Assembly (NCBI GenBank): GCA_030038695.1
Contig: JASHSN010000201.1
Coordinates: 1 to 6,622, forward strand
From: Nitrososphaeraceae archaeon
GTDB taxonomy: Archaea > Thermoproteota > Nitrososphaeria > Nitrososphaerales > Nitrososphaeraceae
Direction: 5' to 3'
Length of the DNA: 6,622 nt
This document shows, piece by piece, positions 1 through 5,372 of the stretch. How positions within the stretch are numbered: the first letter of the stretch is position 1; the number at the start of each line of letters is the position of its first letter. A program made the translations under genes and the position numbers. The notes under the pieces are model-generated. The model ran no database searches. It saw only the letters and a list, made by a program, of their open reading frames with translations, and had not been told where the DNA came from.

Positions 1-667
1 ATTCTACCTCTAGAAAGCTTCCTGATTCATAAAGGCGATATCATAACAAGATTGTCCACAACCTATTCCATTCCAAGGCTTCCCAGGTTTGGTTTACCGG
101 GCAGCCTTATAGTCAGATGGTCTAAAAGAGATTATAAGCGATAATATCACGGCCAAGCCTTTGATAGGGCATTTCCGACCGCTGTGCCACTTATCGGTTG
201 TTGTTATGTCATTGACCGTGGGGTGAGCGACTCGATCTTGTTGAGGGCAGAAATTGCGTTTCAGTGGGTTTGGGAATCACCAAGGAGCATGTGAGAGTCA
301 TTGAGCCTGCATTTCCTGCGATAGCTAATCCGAGCGACGGGAAGTACAGATACGTATCTTGCCAATCGGTATTACCAAGTTCTACAGCTCTTAATTCTGA
401 GGCCTTCATAAACAACGCTTATGGACTGAATGCATGGAATTCCGATCGACAAAGGCATCTAGAACAAACGCAGTACTTGGCAGACAGTTTAGGTCTACTT
501 TGATAAACTTAAAATGGCAAATAAAGCTCTATCTTAATGGCGATGTCGTCATCCCTGTTTACATTACGAATTTATCGCTCTCTAAAGGCGCAGCAACGGA
601 AAACGTGCGCGCTGCTAACAACCTTGCAGCACTATATGGTGATTCTATCGCTATGTATTCTGAATAA
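1..667 (+). pseudogene. Decayed protein-coding gene, family not recognised (5' end outside window)
   Basis: Protein-like sequence runs through all three forward frames in order. Frame 1 is open from base 1 to a TAA at 142-144, then continues as plausible protein (YHGQAFDRAFPTAVPLIG...) to about 255. Frame 3 takes over near 245-264 (VGLGITKEHVRVIEPAF..., ...LNAWNSDRQRHLEQTQYLA) to a TGA at 501-503. Frame 2 then carries it (LYLNGDVVIPVYITNLSLSK..., ...AANNLAALYGD) to a TAA at 665-667. Each segment has a mixed, globular-looking composition, and each picks up where the last stops, so one ancestral gene with a nonsense codon and at least two frameshifts is the simplest reading. I cannot name the family. 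The end overlaps the stop of the convergent purU by 17 bases. No separate start or ribosome site was seen for the pieces. Alternatives are sequencing indels in an intact gene, or two short unrelated ORFs. Confidence 0.55.
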
Positions 668-1511
668 TATGCACTCTCCCCCAGTAAACCTCTAGTCTTC
701 CTTCAAGATATAATTTAGTGGCTTCAAGTAGTGTCTCTGCTTCTAGGGATTGTCCTTTTTTCCGAATCGTGTCCAAAGTATCAGACTCTATAACTCTAAA
801 TGATTCCTGACAGATAATAGGTCCTTGGTCAAGGTCTTCGGTCACAAAATGTGCCGTGCATCCTACTATTTTTGCACCGCGCTCGTATGCCTGTACGTAT
901 GCATAGGCACCAGGAAAAGCAGGCAGAAGCGACGGATGAATATTAATGATCCTATTGGGATATCGCCAAACGAAATTAGGACTCAATACTCGCATGTAGC
1001 GTGCGAGAATAATGAGATCAATGTTGTACTGCTCGGTTAGTTTCAATATCTTGTTTTCAGCAAGAATCGGATCCTGTTTGTCATCAATAGTGTGAAAGGG
1101 GATCCCATTTCGTTCTGCTATTGATCCTAAGGTGGCTTCGCTACCTATAATAAGCTGTATATTGGCTTTAATCAATGTTTTCTCTTTTGCTTCTAGGAGT
1201 CTTATGAGACAGTTCGTTTGTTTGCTGACAAAAATTGCTATGTTTCTAAGCCGGTCTGGCTCTTCATAGTGGACCTTGATTTCCATCCCTAATTCTTTTG
1301 CCAGAGAACGCATTCCAAGATCTATTTTCTTCCTGTCAACAGTTTCAAATGAAGCCTCCAGTTGCATTCCAAACAATCCTCTTACAACATTCTGATCAAC
1401 CTGCTCTATGTTCCCTCCTATTTTGAATATAAAATTGGTGATGTCAGCAACAACTCCTTTGCGATCATTTCCCACTACTGTGACTTCGATAATGGTCTTG
1501 GTTATTTCCAT
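651..1511 (-). CDS. purU: Formyltetrahydrofolate deformylase (PurU type)
   Basis: The 286-residue product hydrolyses 10-formyltetrahydrofolate to tetrahydrofolate and formate in the cytoplasm, balancing one-carbon units and supplying formate. Residues 1-80 form an ACT-like regulatory domain (EVTVVGNDRKGVVADITNF). Residues 88-286 are a formyltransferase-fold catalytic domain with the Asn-His-Asp set at N190, H192 (INIHPSLLPAF) and D228 (EDLDQGPII). An N-terminal ACT domain together with GAYAY.QAYERG.KIVGCTAH marks PurU rather than PurN, and the length matches bacterial PurU (about 280). The usual Asn-His pair after the second strand of the catalytic domain reads Ser-Glu here (IIGSEATLGSIAE). 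The start chosen is ATG 1511, because the ACT domain begins immediately after it. An upstream in-frame ATG at 1589 would add 26 residues without family resemblance and would span the likely TATA box. The gene stands alone and converges on the decayed gene at 1-667. The family is confident; the exact start is less so. Confidence 0.88.
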   Translation of the reverse strand: MEITKTIIEVTVVGNDRKGVVADITNFIFKIGGNIEQVDQNVVRGLFGMQLEASFETVDRKKIDLGMRSLAKELGMEIKVHYEEPDRLRNIAIFVSKQTNCLIRLLEAKEKTLIKANIQLIIGSEATLGSIAERNGIPFHTIDDKQDPILAENKILKLTEQYNIDLIILARYMRVLSPNFVWRYPNRIINIHPSLLPAFPGAYAYVQAYERGAKIVGCTAHFVTEDLDQGPIICQESFRVIESDTLDTIRKKGQSLEAETLLEATKLYLEGRLEVYWGRVHIIQNT

Positions 1512-1571
1512 TGCTAGATGTCCAAGCTTGATTCCTGGTGATAAACCTTCTACTGTAAATCGTAAACAAAC

Positions 1572-1585
1572 CTTTAAATTTATAA
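1572..1585 (-). promoter_or_regulatory. Probable TATA box for purU
   Basis: Read on the minus strand the site is TTATAAATTTAAAG, a good archaeal TATA-like element. A transcript starting about 26 bases downstream would begin near 1548-1554, giving a leader of about 40 bases before the ATG at 1511. No clear Shine-Dalgarno motif precedes that ATG. A weaker TTTAT stretch at 1541-1545 could instead serve a leaderless transcript. The same AT-rich block is nearly symmetrical and could also fire rightward. Confidence 0.45.
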
Positions 1586-1691
1586 CCATGAAAGAGAAAA
1601 CAAGCTATTTGACGAAAATTTCCTGTGATTTCAGGCTCTTTCCAGTGAGCAAAGCAAATGGAATCATTGGCTCTAAAGGTTACGAGAAATT

Positions 1692-1856
1692 TTGAGGCAA
1701 CGAAATAAGTACTACGACTATAACAAACCAATACGAAGATGTGTAGTTTGCTATACTTTATCTGGTTGGCATTGTGGGGATTGCAATAACGATTTCTGCC
1801 AAACTCATTTCGAAGCTCATAAAGGAAAGAACGAATGTGTACGCACCATTCATTAG
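1692..1856 (+). CDS. Possible small zinc-finger protein (54 aa, TTG start)
   Basis: Frame 3 is open from 1677 to a TAG at 1854-1856. The encoded peptide has dense metal-ligand spacing: C-x2-C-x7-C-x2-C-x4-C-x2-H-x3-H-x5-C, with the core GWHCGDCNNDFCQTHFEAH. It follows a basic N-terminal stretch (RQRNKYYDYNKPIRR). This spacing resembles AN1-type or similar small zinc fingers, which would bind two zinc ions and act in protein or nucleic-acid contacts; the function is unknown. No ATG exists in the frame; TTG 1692 is the only conventional alternative start, and GGT at 1678-1680 is at best a poor ribosome site. Chance alone rarely gives eight ordered Cys/His ligands, but the gene may be truncated at its N-terminus, or be a decaying remnant like the sequence at 1-667. 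Confidence 0.45.
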   Translation: MRQRNKYYDYNKPIRRCVVCYTLSGWHCGDCNNDFCQTHFEAHKGKNECVRTIH

Positions 1857-2062
1857 TGTGTGAACTCCACGATTTCACCAGGATATAGAGAATTCTTGAG
1901 ATCAGTTTCCTCGCTGGTCTTAAGTTAGGCACAAGGGACAGGTATGATGTTGTAATTGAAAAAATGGGATCGGACAAGCCGCTCTGACATCAGAACGTCT
2001 CCACTGACCATCGGATTGACTAGTGGTGAGGTATTCTGGTTAGGTTTGGTGATTTAACCGAG
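1857..2062. other. Gene-poor stretch between the zinc-finger ORF and the tRNA
   Basis: No convincing gene was seen. A short open stretch in frame 2, from 1889 to a TGA at 1985-1987, encodes about 32 residues containing FLAGLKLGTRDRYDVVIEKM. This looks protein-like but has no start, and could be a remnant of a C-terminus. A long minus-strand open frame crosses this region (1465-1977), but it overlaps purU and its composition looks like antisense noise. No tRNA terminator with a clear T-run is evident just after the tRNA 3' end. Confidence 0.4.
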
Positions 2063-2106
2063 TGCGGGGGGTGGGATTCGAACCCACGAATTCCTAAGAA
2101 ACAGGG

Positions 2107-2143
2107 TTCCAGGAGCCAATCACTAGTTGATTTACCTGGCTCA
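2107..2143 (-). other. tRNA-Leu intron 2 (37 bases, in the anticodon loop, canonical 37/38 region)
   Basis: A 6-bp helix GAGCCA (2137-2142)/UGGCUC (2113-2118) closes an 18-base loop. Next to it, UUAG of the anticodon loop (2146-2149) pairs with CUGG (2109-2112), using two U-G pairs. Bulges of 3 bases flank that helix: AAU (2143-2145) and AAC (2106-2108). This is the canonical splicing-endonuclease motif. Cutting after the second bulge base, or one base earlier, gives the same 7-base loop CUUAGAA. Confidence 0.85.
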
Positions 2144-2151
2144 TTCTAAGC

Positions 2152-2177
2152 CTCACACATCTCCAACCCAGAGACGA
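2152..2177 (-). other. tRNA-Leu intron 1 (26 bases, non-canonical position 30/31)
   Basis: The intron folds into a 6-bp hairpin, CGUCUC (2171-2176) with GAGAUG (2158-2163), closing a 7-base loop. Beside it lies a bulge-helix-bulge: 3-base bulge GGU (2177-2179), 4-bp helix CGCA (2180-2183)/UGUG (2154-2157), and 3-base bulge AGG (2151-2153). Cutting after the second base of each bulge restores the fifth pair of the anticodon stem (CAGGG/CCCUG). Shifting the window by one base (2153-2178) gives the same mature tRNA. Confidence 0.82.
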
Positions 2178-2231
2178 CCTGCGCCGTTGGCCAGGCTTGG
2201 CAACCCCCGCGTATGCCACCTCTATGACGGC

Positions 2232-2240
2232 AATTTATCT
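2232..2240 (-). promoter_or_regulatory. Probable TATA box for tRNA-Leu
   Basis: On the minus strand this reads AGATAAATT, inside an AT-rich run that continues to about 2250. Its centre lies about 26 bases before the first base of the tRNA (2210), the spacing expected for archaeal TBP/TFB-directed transcription. The surrounding sequence is otherwise of mixed composition. Confidence 0.5.
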
Positions 2241-2402
2241 ATTATACTATGTTATTTGGCGCACTCATTTGTCGGTTTATATGGACTTAATCCGTTCAAA
2301 ATCGCTGCATACAATATCGCTGCGGCCAATCATCGCACTCCTGATTCTTTGTATATCGACTCGTTACGAGTACTTAAGATCAACATCAAAAACTAATTGA
2401 AA

Positions 2403-2822
2403 TCAATTCTCGATAATCGATTTTAATTTAGGTCGCAGACTTGACATTGTTACCGGTTTCTTGATGAAATGTTCGACATCTATCGATGGCAAAACCTTGC
2501 TAAACTCTTCTTTGGTGATTTCAAAGGCCGTAATGAATGCGATCTTCATTGTCGGATTTCTCTGCTTTATATGTCGATACAATTCGAAACCATTCATTTT
2601 TGGCATCCTAATATCAGTTAGGACAAGATCATAATAGTCATTAGGATGGTTGTTGAAAGCGTTCAAGGCTGATTCACTGTCGGAGAAAGCATCAACTTTG
2701 AAAGTAATTTTCGAATCATTAGTTTCTAAATCTCTTTTTATTATACGCAAAATATCCTTCTCGTCGTCAACAACCATGATTCTGGGGGGAGTGTTCCTCT
2801 GGCGTGGTAGGTTGTTGGACAT
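2403..2822 (-). CDS. Stand-alone receiver-domain response regulator
   Basis: The 139-residue protein is almost entirely a CheY-like receiver domain. It would accept a phosphoryl group from a histidine kinase and signal through protein contacts, since no DNA-binding or enzyme output domain is present. Counting from the ATG at 2822, the acidic pair is D19-D20 (IMVVDDEKD), the phospho-acceptor is D70 (LVLTDIRMPKMNGFEL), the switch threonine is T98 (AFITAFE) and the conserved lysine is K122 (HFIKKPV). All residues needed for phosphorylation are present. A basic, Asn/Pro-rich tail of about 13 residues precedes the domain. A TTG two codons upstream (2828) is possible, but ATG 2822 sits 26 bases from a strong TATA box, which points to a leaderless message. 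No kinase gene is in the window, so its partner is unknown. It is divergent from the sugar-phosphate mutase gene. A small AATTGA-AA-TCAATT palindrome (2395-2408) overlaps its stop. Confidence 0.9.
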   Translation of the reverse strand: MSNNLPRQRNTPPRIMVVDDEKDILRIIKRDLETNDSKITFKVDAFSDSESALNAFNNHPNDYYDLVLTDIRMPKMNGFELYRHIKQRNPTMKIAFITAFEITKEEFSKVLPSIDVEHFIKKPVTMSSLRPKLKSIIEN

Positions 2823-2843
2823 ACACAATTCTCAAAAAATCTC

Positions 2844-2852
2844 ATATATATT
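2844..2852 (-). promoter_or_regulatory. TATA box for the response regulator (leaderless promoter)
   Basis: The minus-strand element is AATATATAT. Its centre is about 26 bases upstream of ATG 2822, so transcription should begin at or next to the start codon. No Shine-Dalgarno motif is present between it and the ATG, consistent with leaderless translation. Confidence 0.6.
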
Positions 2853-3027
2853 ACTATCATGGTTTTGACCAGGTGAGGGGTTTAATTATTATCTTTTAAG
2901 TAAACACATTGTTTTTATCCCAAAAATGAATGGTCGCGAACGTTGTTGCGTCCTAGTCAGCACGTAATATATTTGCTGCACGTTGTGTATGTGTGGAAAT
3001 TATGAACCGCAACAGACAGTGACGGCA

Positions 3028-3036
3028 TTATATAAG
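3028..3036 (+). promoter_or_regulatory. TATA box for the sugar-phosphate mutase gene
   Basis: TTATATAAG is a near-ideal archaeal TATA element. Transcription about 26 bases downstream would start near 3058, leaving a leader of some 38 bases that includes the ribosome binding site before ATG 3096. Confidence 0.6.
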
Positions 3037-3082
3037 CCAACAACAAAATCGTAACAGTAATAAACTATTCTCCCCGGCATCA

Positions 3083-3087
3083 GGTGA
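3083..3087 (+). promoter_or_regulatory. Ribosome binding site that decides the mutase start
   Basis: GGTGA is complementary to the end of archaeal 16S rRNA (AUCACCUCC) and lies 8 bases before ATG 3096. Its internal GTG (3084) is an alternative in-frame start, but using it would destroy the site and leave that start without one. Confidence 0.6.
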
Positions 3088-3095
3088 ACAAAATA

Positions 3096-4460
3096 ATGCA
3101 AATTGGAAGGTTATTTGGAACCAACGGCGTCAGAGGAGTTTTTGGTAGCGAACTTACACTAGACCTGATCGTCGACCTTTCATACTCCCTGGCAACTTAC
3201 TTTGAAAACGGACCAATCATTGTGGGATTCGATGGGAGGGATTCCAGTCCAATTGTCTCACATATCGTATGTTCGACGCTCAATGCCGCCGGTATGGATG
3301 TGTGTAATATAGGTTTGGTGCCTACTCCTTGTTTGCAGTATGCCGCAAAGTATCTTGGCTATAACGGTGGTATCATGGTAACCGCTTCGCATAATCCGAC
3401 TGAATATAATGGGATAAAGCCAAGCGCAGCTGACGGTATTGAGATTTCCAGAGAAGACGAATTAAAGGTTGAAGCAATTTATTACTCAAAGGCATTTTCC
3501 AAAATCAATGGATACGGGCTTGATTTTTCTGACCATTGTATAATCAATTCTTACTTAGACAGAGTGATGCAATTGATAGCTGTTGATACTATTCGAGAAC
3601 GAAAATTCACCATTGCGCTGGATCTTGGGAACGGAGTACAGGCAGCTGTCGCCCCATTCCTTGCAGAGAGGTTGGGCTGTAAGATAATTACTCTTAATGG
3701 TACCATTGACGGCAAATTTCCTGCGCGAGGTCCAGAACCTACGATGGATAATCTTCAACAACTATCCAGCATTGTGCAAGGCACGAAATCTGATTTAGGG
3801 GTTGCGTACGATGGGGATGGAGACCGAAGTATATTCTGTGATGAAAAAGGAGTAGTCCTCCCCGGAGATAGAACCGCGGCCAAAATCGTACAACATTTGC
3901 TAAGTACTTCGCATAAAGCAGCAGATGTGGTTTGTCCAATAAATACTACGATGGCTGTATCTATTGTGGCAAATGAAGCTGGTTCAAAAGTTATTCAAAC
4001 AAAAGTTGGTAGCGTTGAAGTTTCTAGAGAGATGGTCAGGAGAAAATCGTTAATAGGATTAGAAGAAAATGGGGGTTTCATGTACGGGAGATTGAATGAG
4101 GTCCGAGATGGTGTCATGACTACCGCTCTTGTGTTACACATGATGGCAATAGAAAAACAAACGCTTTCCAATTTGATATCGTCGTTACCAAAAACTTTTC
4201 AATACAAAGAGAAGTTTAGGTGCGACAAAAAGAAAGCAGATAAGGTTGTGAAAGCGTGCATGAAACACGGCACTTTTCAAAATGTTGAAACTCTAGACGG
4301 TGTAAAGATATGGATAGACAAAGAAACATGGGTGATGGTAAGACCTAGTGGTACAGAGCCGTTACTTAGGATATACGCTGAATCTACGGATGAGATGCTG
4401 CTAAATTCAAAAGTGAGGGAATATCGACGAGTAATTGAATCTACTATTAAGAGTGTTTGA
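3096..4460 (+). CDS. glmM: Phosphoglucosamine mutase / phosphomannomutase (alpha-D-phosphohexomutase family)
   Basis: The 454-residue enzyme moves a phosphate between C6 and C1 of a hexose phosphate, feeding UDP-GlcNAc or GDP-mannose synthesis for surface glycans and protein glycosylation. The four family domains are all represented. They are an N-terminal LFGTNGVRG; the catalytic phosphoserine loop TASHNPTEYNG with S98; the magnesium loop DGDGDR with D239, D241 and D243; the sugar-recognition loop EENGG at 323-327; and the C-terminal phosphate-binding loop RPSGTEPLLRI at 416-426. Length is normal for the archaeal members (about 450). The LFGTNG start and EENGG loop favour the archaeal GlmM-like group, but substrate choice between glucosamine, mannose and glucose phosphates cannot be settled by reading. 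The ATG at 3096 places the conserved N-terminus correctly and has a good ribosome site. The gene has its own promoter and is followed by a 282-base gap, so it is probably monocistronic. Confidence 0.9.
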   Translation: MQIGRLFGTNGVRGVFGSELTLDLIVDLSYSLATYFENGPIIVGFDGRDSSPIVSHIVCSTLNAAGMDVCNIGLVPTPCLQYAAKYLGYNGGIMVTASHNPTEYNGIKPSAADGIEISREDELKVEAIYYSKAFSKINGYGLDFSDHCIINSYLDRVMQLIAVDTIRERKFTIALDLGNGVQAAVAPFLAERLGCKIITLNGTIDGKFPARGPEPTMDNLQQLSSIVQGTKSDLGVAYDGDGDRSIFCDEKGVVLPGDRTAAKIVQHLLSTSHKAADVVCPINTTMAVSIVANEAGSKVIQTKVGSVEVSREMVRRKSLIGLEENGGFMYGRLNEVRDGVMTTALVLHMMAIEKQTLSNLISSLPKTFQYKEKFRCDKKKADKVVKACMKHGTFQNVETLDGVKIWIDKETWVMVRPSGTEPLLRIYAESTDEMLLNSKVREYRRVIESTIKSV

Positions 4461-4675
4461 AATCGAATTAAATTAACAAAAAAATAGATGCGGCCGGATT
4501 TCGCTCGCTCCTACCGGGTACCGAATGACTCAAAATGCTAATACGGACGCATTCAAAATTATTGTGGCCTAAATACCATGAACGAACAAAACTTGATAAC
4601 ACGTCAATTAACGTACTGGAACCCGGAAATCCCGTACATTAACTGACACAGCCACGTACTAGTCAATAGACAACA
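4461..4675. other. Intergenic stretch upstream of the ribosomal operon
   Basis: No gene was seen in either strand. It contains an A-rich run just after the mutase stop (4478-4485), an imperfect inverted repeat at 4608-4642, and a 5-base inverted pair GAATG...CATTC (starting near 4523). It was inspected for tRNA arms and for C/D-box motifs and none could be supported. Confidence 0.5.
4608..4642. repeat. Imperfect inverted repeat in the gap before the L7Ae gene
   Basis: Arms TTAACGTAC (4608-4616) and GTACATTAA (4634-4642) match at eight of nine positions. Inside them GGA (4618-4620) pairs with TCC (4630-4632) around a 9-base loop. On the minus strand the one mismatch becomes a G-U pair, so an RNA hairpin would be more stable in that direction. 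It lies about 35 bases upstream of the likely TATA box and could be an operator, or a hairpin at the end of the mutase transcript. Confidence 0.35.
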
Positions 4676-4685
4676 TTTTTAATAC
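4676..4685 (+). promoter_or_regulatory. Probable TATA box for the L7Ae operon
   Basis: TTTTTAATAC is a fair archaeal TATA-like element. A start near 4706 would give a leader of about 37 bases holding a short hairpin and a strong ribosome site. Confidence 0.45.
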
Positions 4686-4712
4686 TGTTATTTGCCTCTT
4701 AGAGAAAGATTA

Positions 4713-4733
4713 GGGATGATCCCAATGGGTGAT
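4713..4733 (+). promoter_or_regulatory. Leader hairpin and ribosome binding site of the L7Ae gene
   Basis: GGGATGATCCC (4713-4723) can form a 4-bp hairpin with a 3-base loop. GGTGAT (4728-4733) follows as a strong match to the 16S 3' end, 9 bases before ATG 4743. The CCC at 4721-4723 could instead pair with GGG at 4727-4729, partly hiding the ribosome site. Two UGAU elements (4717-4720, 4730-4733) are present; UGA-type sequence is part of kink-turns bound by L7Ae, but a kink-turn is not demonstrated. Confidence 0.45.
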
Positions 4734-4742
4734 AATTAAAGA

Positions 4743-5120
4743 ATGAGTAAGCCATACTATGTAAAGTTTGAAACTCCAAAAGATCTGGTTAATGCCGTTT
4801 ACGAAGCTGTACGTATAGCAAAGCAGAGCGGTAAAGTAAGAAAAGGCACCAACGAAACGACGAAGGCAATTGAGCGAGGTAGCAGCCGATTAGTTGTCAT
4901 CGCAGAAGATGTTGAACCACCTGAGGTAGTTGCCCATTTGCCGATTCTCTGTGAAGAGAGGAATGCAGCGTATATTTTTGTACCCAGCAAGCAGCAACTC
5001 GGTGCGTCTCTTGGTATAGAGGTGGGTTCTGCAGCTGCAACGATTTTAGATGCAGGCGAAGGTCAGCATATCCTTGAGCAAGTGGTAAGCTCAATTACGT
5101 CTATCAAGGCCAAAAAGTGA
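4743..5120 (+). CDS. rpl7ae: Ribosomal protein L7Ae
   Basis: A 125-residue kink-turn RNA-binding protein. In archaea it is part of the large ribosomal subunit and also the primary RNA-binding subunit of C/D and H/ACA guide RNPs, and in many species of RNase P. The signature KVRKGTNETTKAIERGSSRL (residues 32-51) contains the residues that read the sheared G-A pairs of kink-turns. It is followed by the conserved AEDVEPPEVVAHLPILCEER and the AYIFVPSKQQLGASLG segment that lines the bulged bases. Length and architecture are standard for archaeal L7Ae. It is the first gene of the operon, with a strong ribosome site and its own promoter. The S28e gene begins 10 bases after its stop. Since L7Ae binds RNA hairpins, self-regulation through the leader is possible but only inferred. 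Confidence 0.96.
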   Translation: MSKPYYVKFETPKDLVNAVYEAVRIAKQSGKVRKGTNETTKAIERGSSRLVVIAEDVEPPEVVAHLPILCEERNAAYIFVPSKQQLGASLGIEVGSAAATILDAGEGQHILEQVVSSITSIKAKK

Positions 5121-5130
5121 TAGTTGGTAA

Positions 5131-5346
5131 ATGAGTAAGACGTCAGAAGAAAAGGTTATTCCTGCTGAGGTAATTCAGATAGTTGGCAGAACGGGTATTG
5201 CAGGTGAGGTTATACAAGTGAGAGTCAGAGTTTTGGAAGGAAAAGACAAGGGCCGTATTTTAACTCGAAATGTCAAGGGTTCGGTCAGAATGAGTGATAT
5301 ATTGATGCTAAGGGAAACCGAAAGAGAAGCTCGAAAGATAAAGTGA
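5131..5346 (+). CDS. rps28e: Ribosomal protein S28e
   Basis: A 71-residue protein of the small ribosomal subunit with an OB-type fold, located near the mRNA exit region. The family pattern is clear: [42 protein letters not shown], and the C-terminal [16 protein letters not shown] typical of S28e. The length is normal. The likely ribosome site GTGAT (5117-5121) overlaps the stop codon of the L7Ae gene, 9 bases before this ATG, so the two are probably translationally coupled. S28e and L24e usually sit next to L7Ae in archaea, as here. Confidence 0.95.
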   Translation: MSKTSEEKVIPAEVIQIVGRTGIAGEVIQVRVRVLEGKDKGRILTRNVKGSVRMSDILMLRETEREARKIK

Positions 5347-5372
5347 TATCAGGCACATCAATAGGATAAGAT

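Larger units (their letters stand above)
2063..2210 (-). tRNA. tRNA-Leu (anticodon UAG) with two introns
   Basis: The acceptor stem GCGGGGG (2204-2210) pairs with CCCCCGC (2064-2070), with discriminator A at 2063 and no encoded CCA. The D arm is GCC...GGC with GG in the loop. The T arm is GUGGG-UUCGAAU-CCCAC (2071-2087). The anticodon stem and loop become CAGGG-CUUAGAA-CCCUG only after two introns are removed; anticodon UAG lies at 2146-2148. The long variable arm (UUC-UUAG-GAA core) is that of a class II leucine tRNA. Exons are 2178-2210, 2144-2151 and 2063-2106, giving 85 bases, normal for archaeal tRNA-Leu. It decodes CUA and probably other CUN codons. The identity is strongly supported by the intact acceptor, T and D arms and by the restored anticodon arm. 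Confidence 0.93.

Noticed and set aside
825..1040. Plus-strand open frame of 71 codons inside purU
   Set aside because: It is antisense to a well-conserved catalytic domain and has no recognisable features.
1512..1589. Longer PurU starting at the ATG at 1589
   Set aside because: The 26 added residues do not resemble the family, the ACT domain starts at the ATG at 1511, and the likely TATA box overlaps the upstream ATG region.
1465..1977. Minus-strand open frame of 170 codons across the purU upstream region
   Set aside because: It overlaps the purU start in another frame, has no recognisable domain, and has a composition of scattered Ser, Arg, Tyr and Cys typical of out-of-frame reading. The overlapping Cys/His pattern on the plus strand is the better explanation.
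2127..2400. Two plus-strand open frames of 89 and 67 codons over the tRNA and the following gap
   Set aside because: Both run antisense through the tRNA-Leu gene or its promoter and show no family features or ribosome site.
2989..3054. Short ATG ORF of 21 codons just before the mutase gene
   Set aside because: It overlaps the TATA box of the mutase gene, lacks a ribosome site and shows no conserved pattern.
3084..3095. GTG start at 3084 for the sugar-phosphate mutase
   Set aside because: That GTG is part of the GGTGA ribosome site for ATG 3096, and the conserved LFGTNG N-terminus is correctly placed from 3096.
4490..4560. Possible second tRNA or C/D-box guide RNA in the gap after the mutase gene
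   Set aside because: A GC-rich segment looked stem-like, but no acceptor/T-arm pair with a proper T loop and no paired C and D boxes could be found on either strand.
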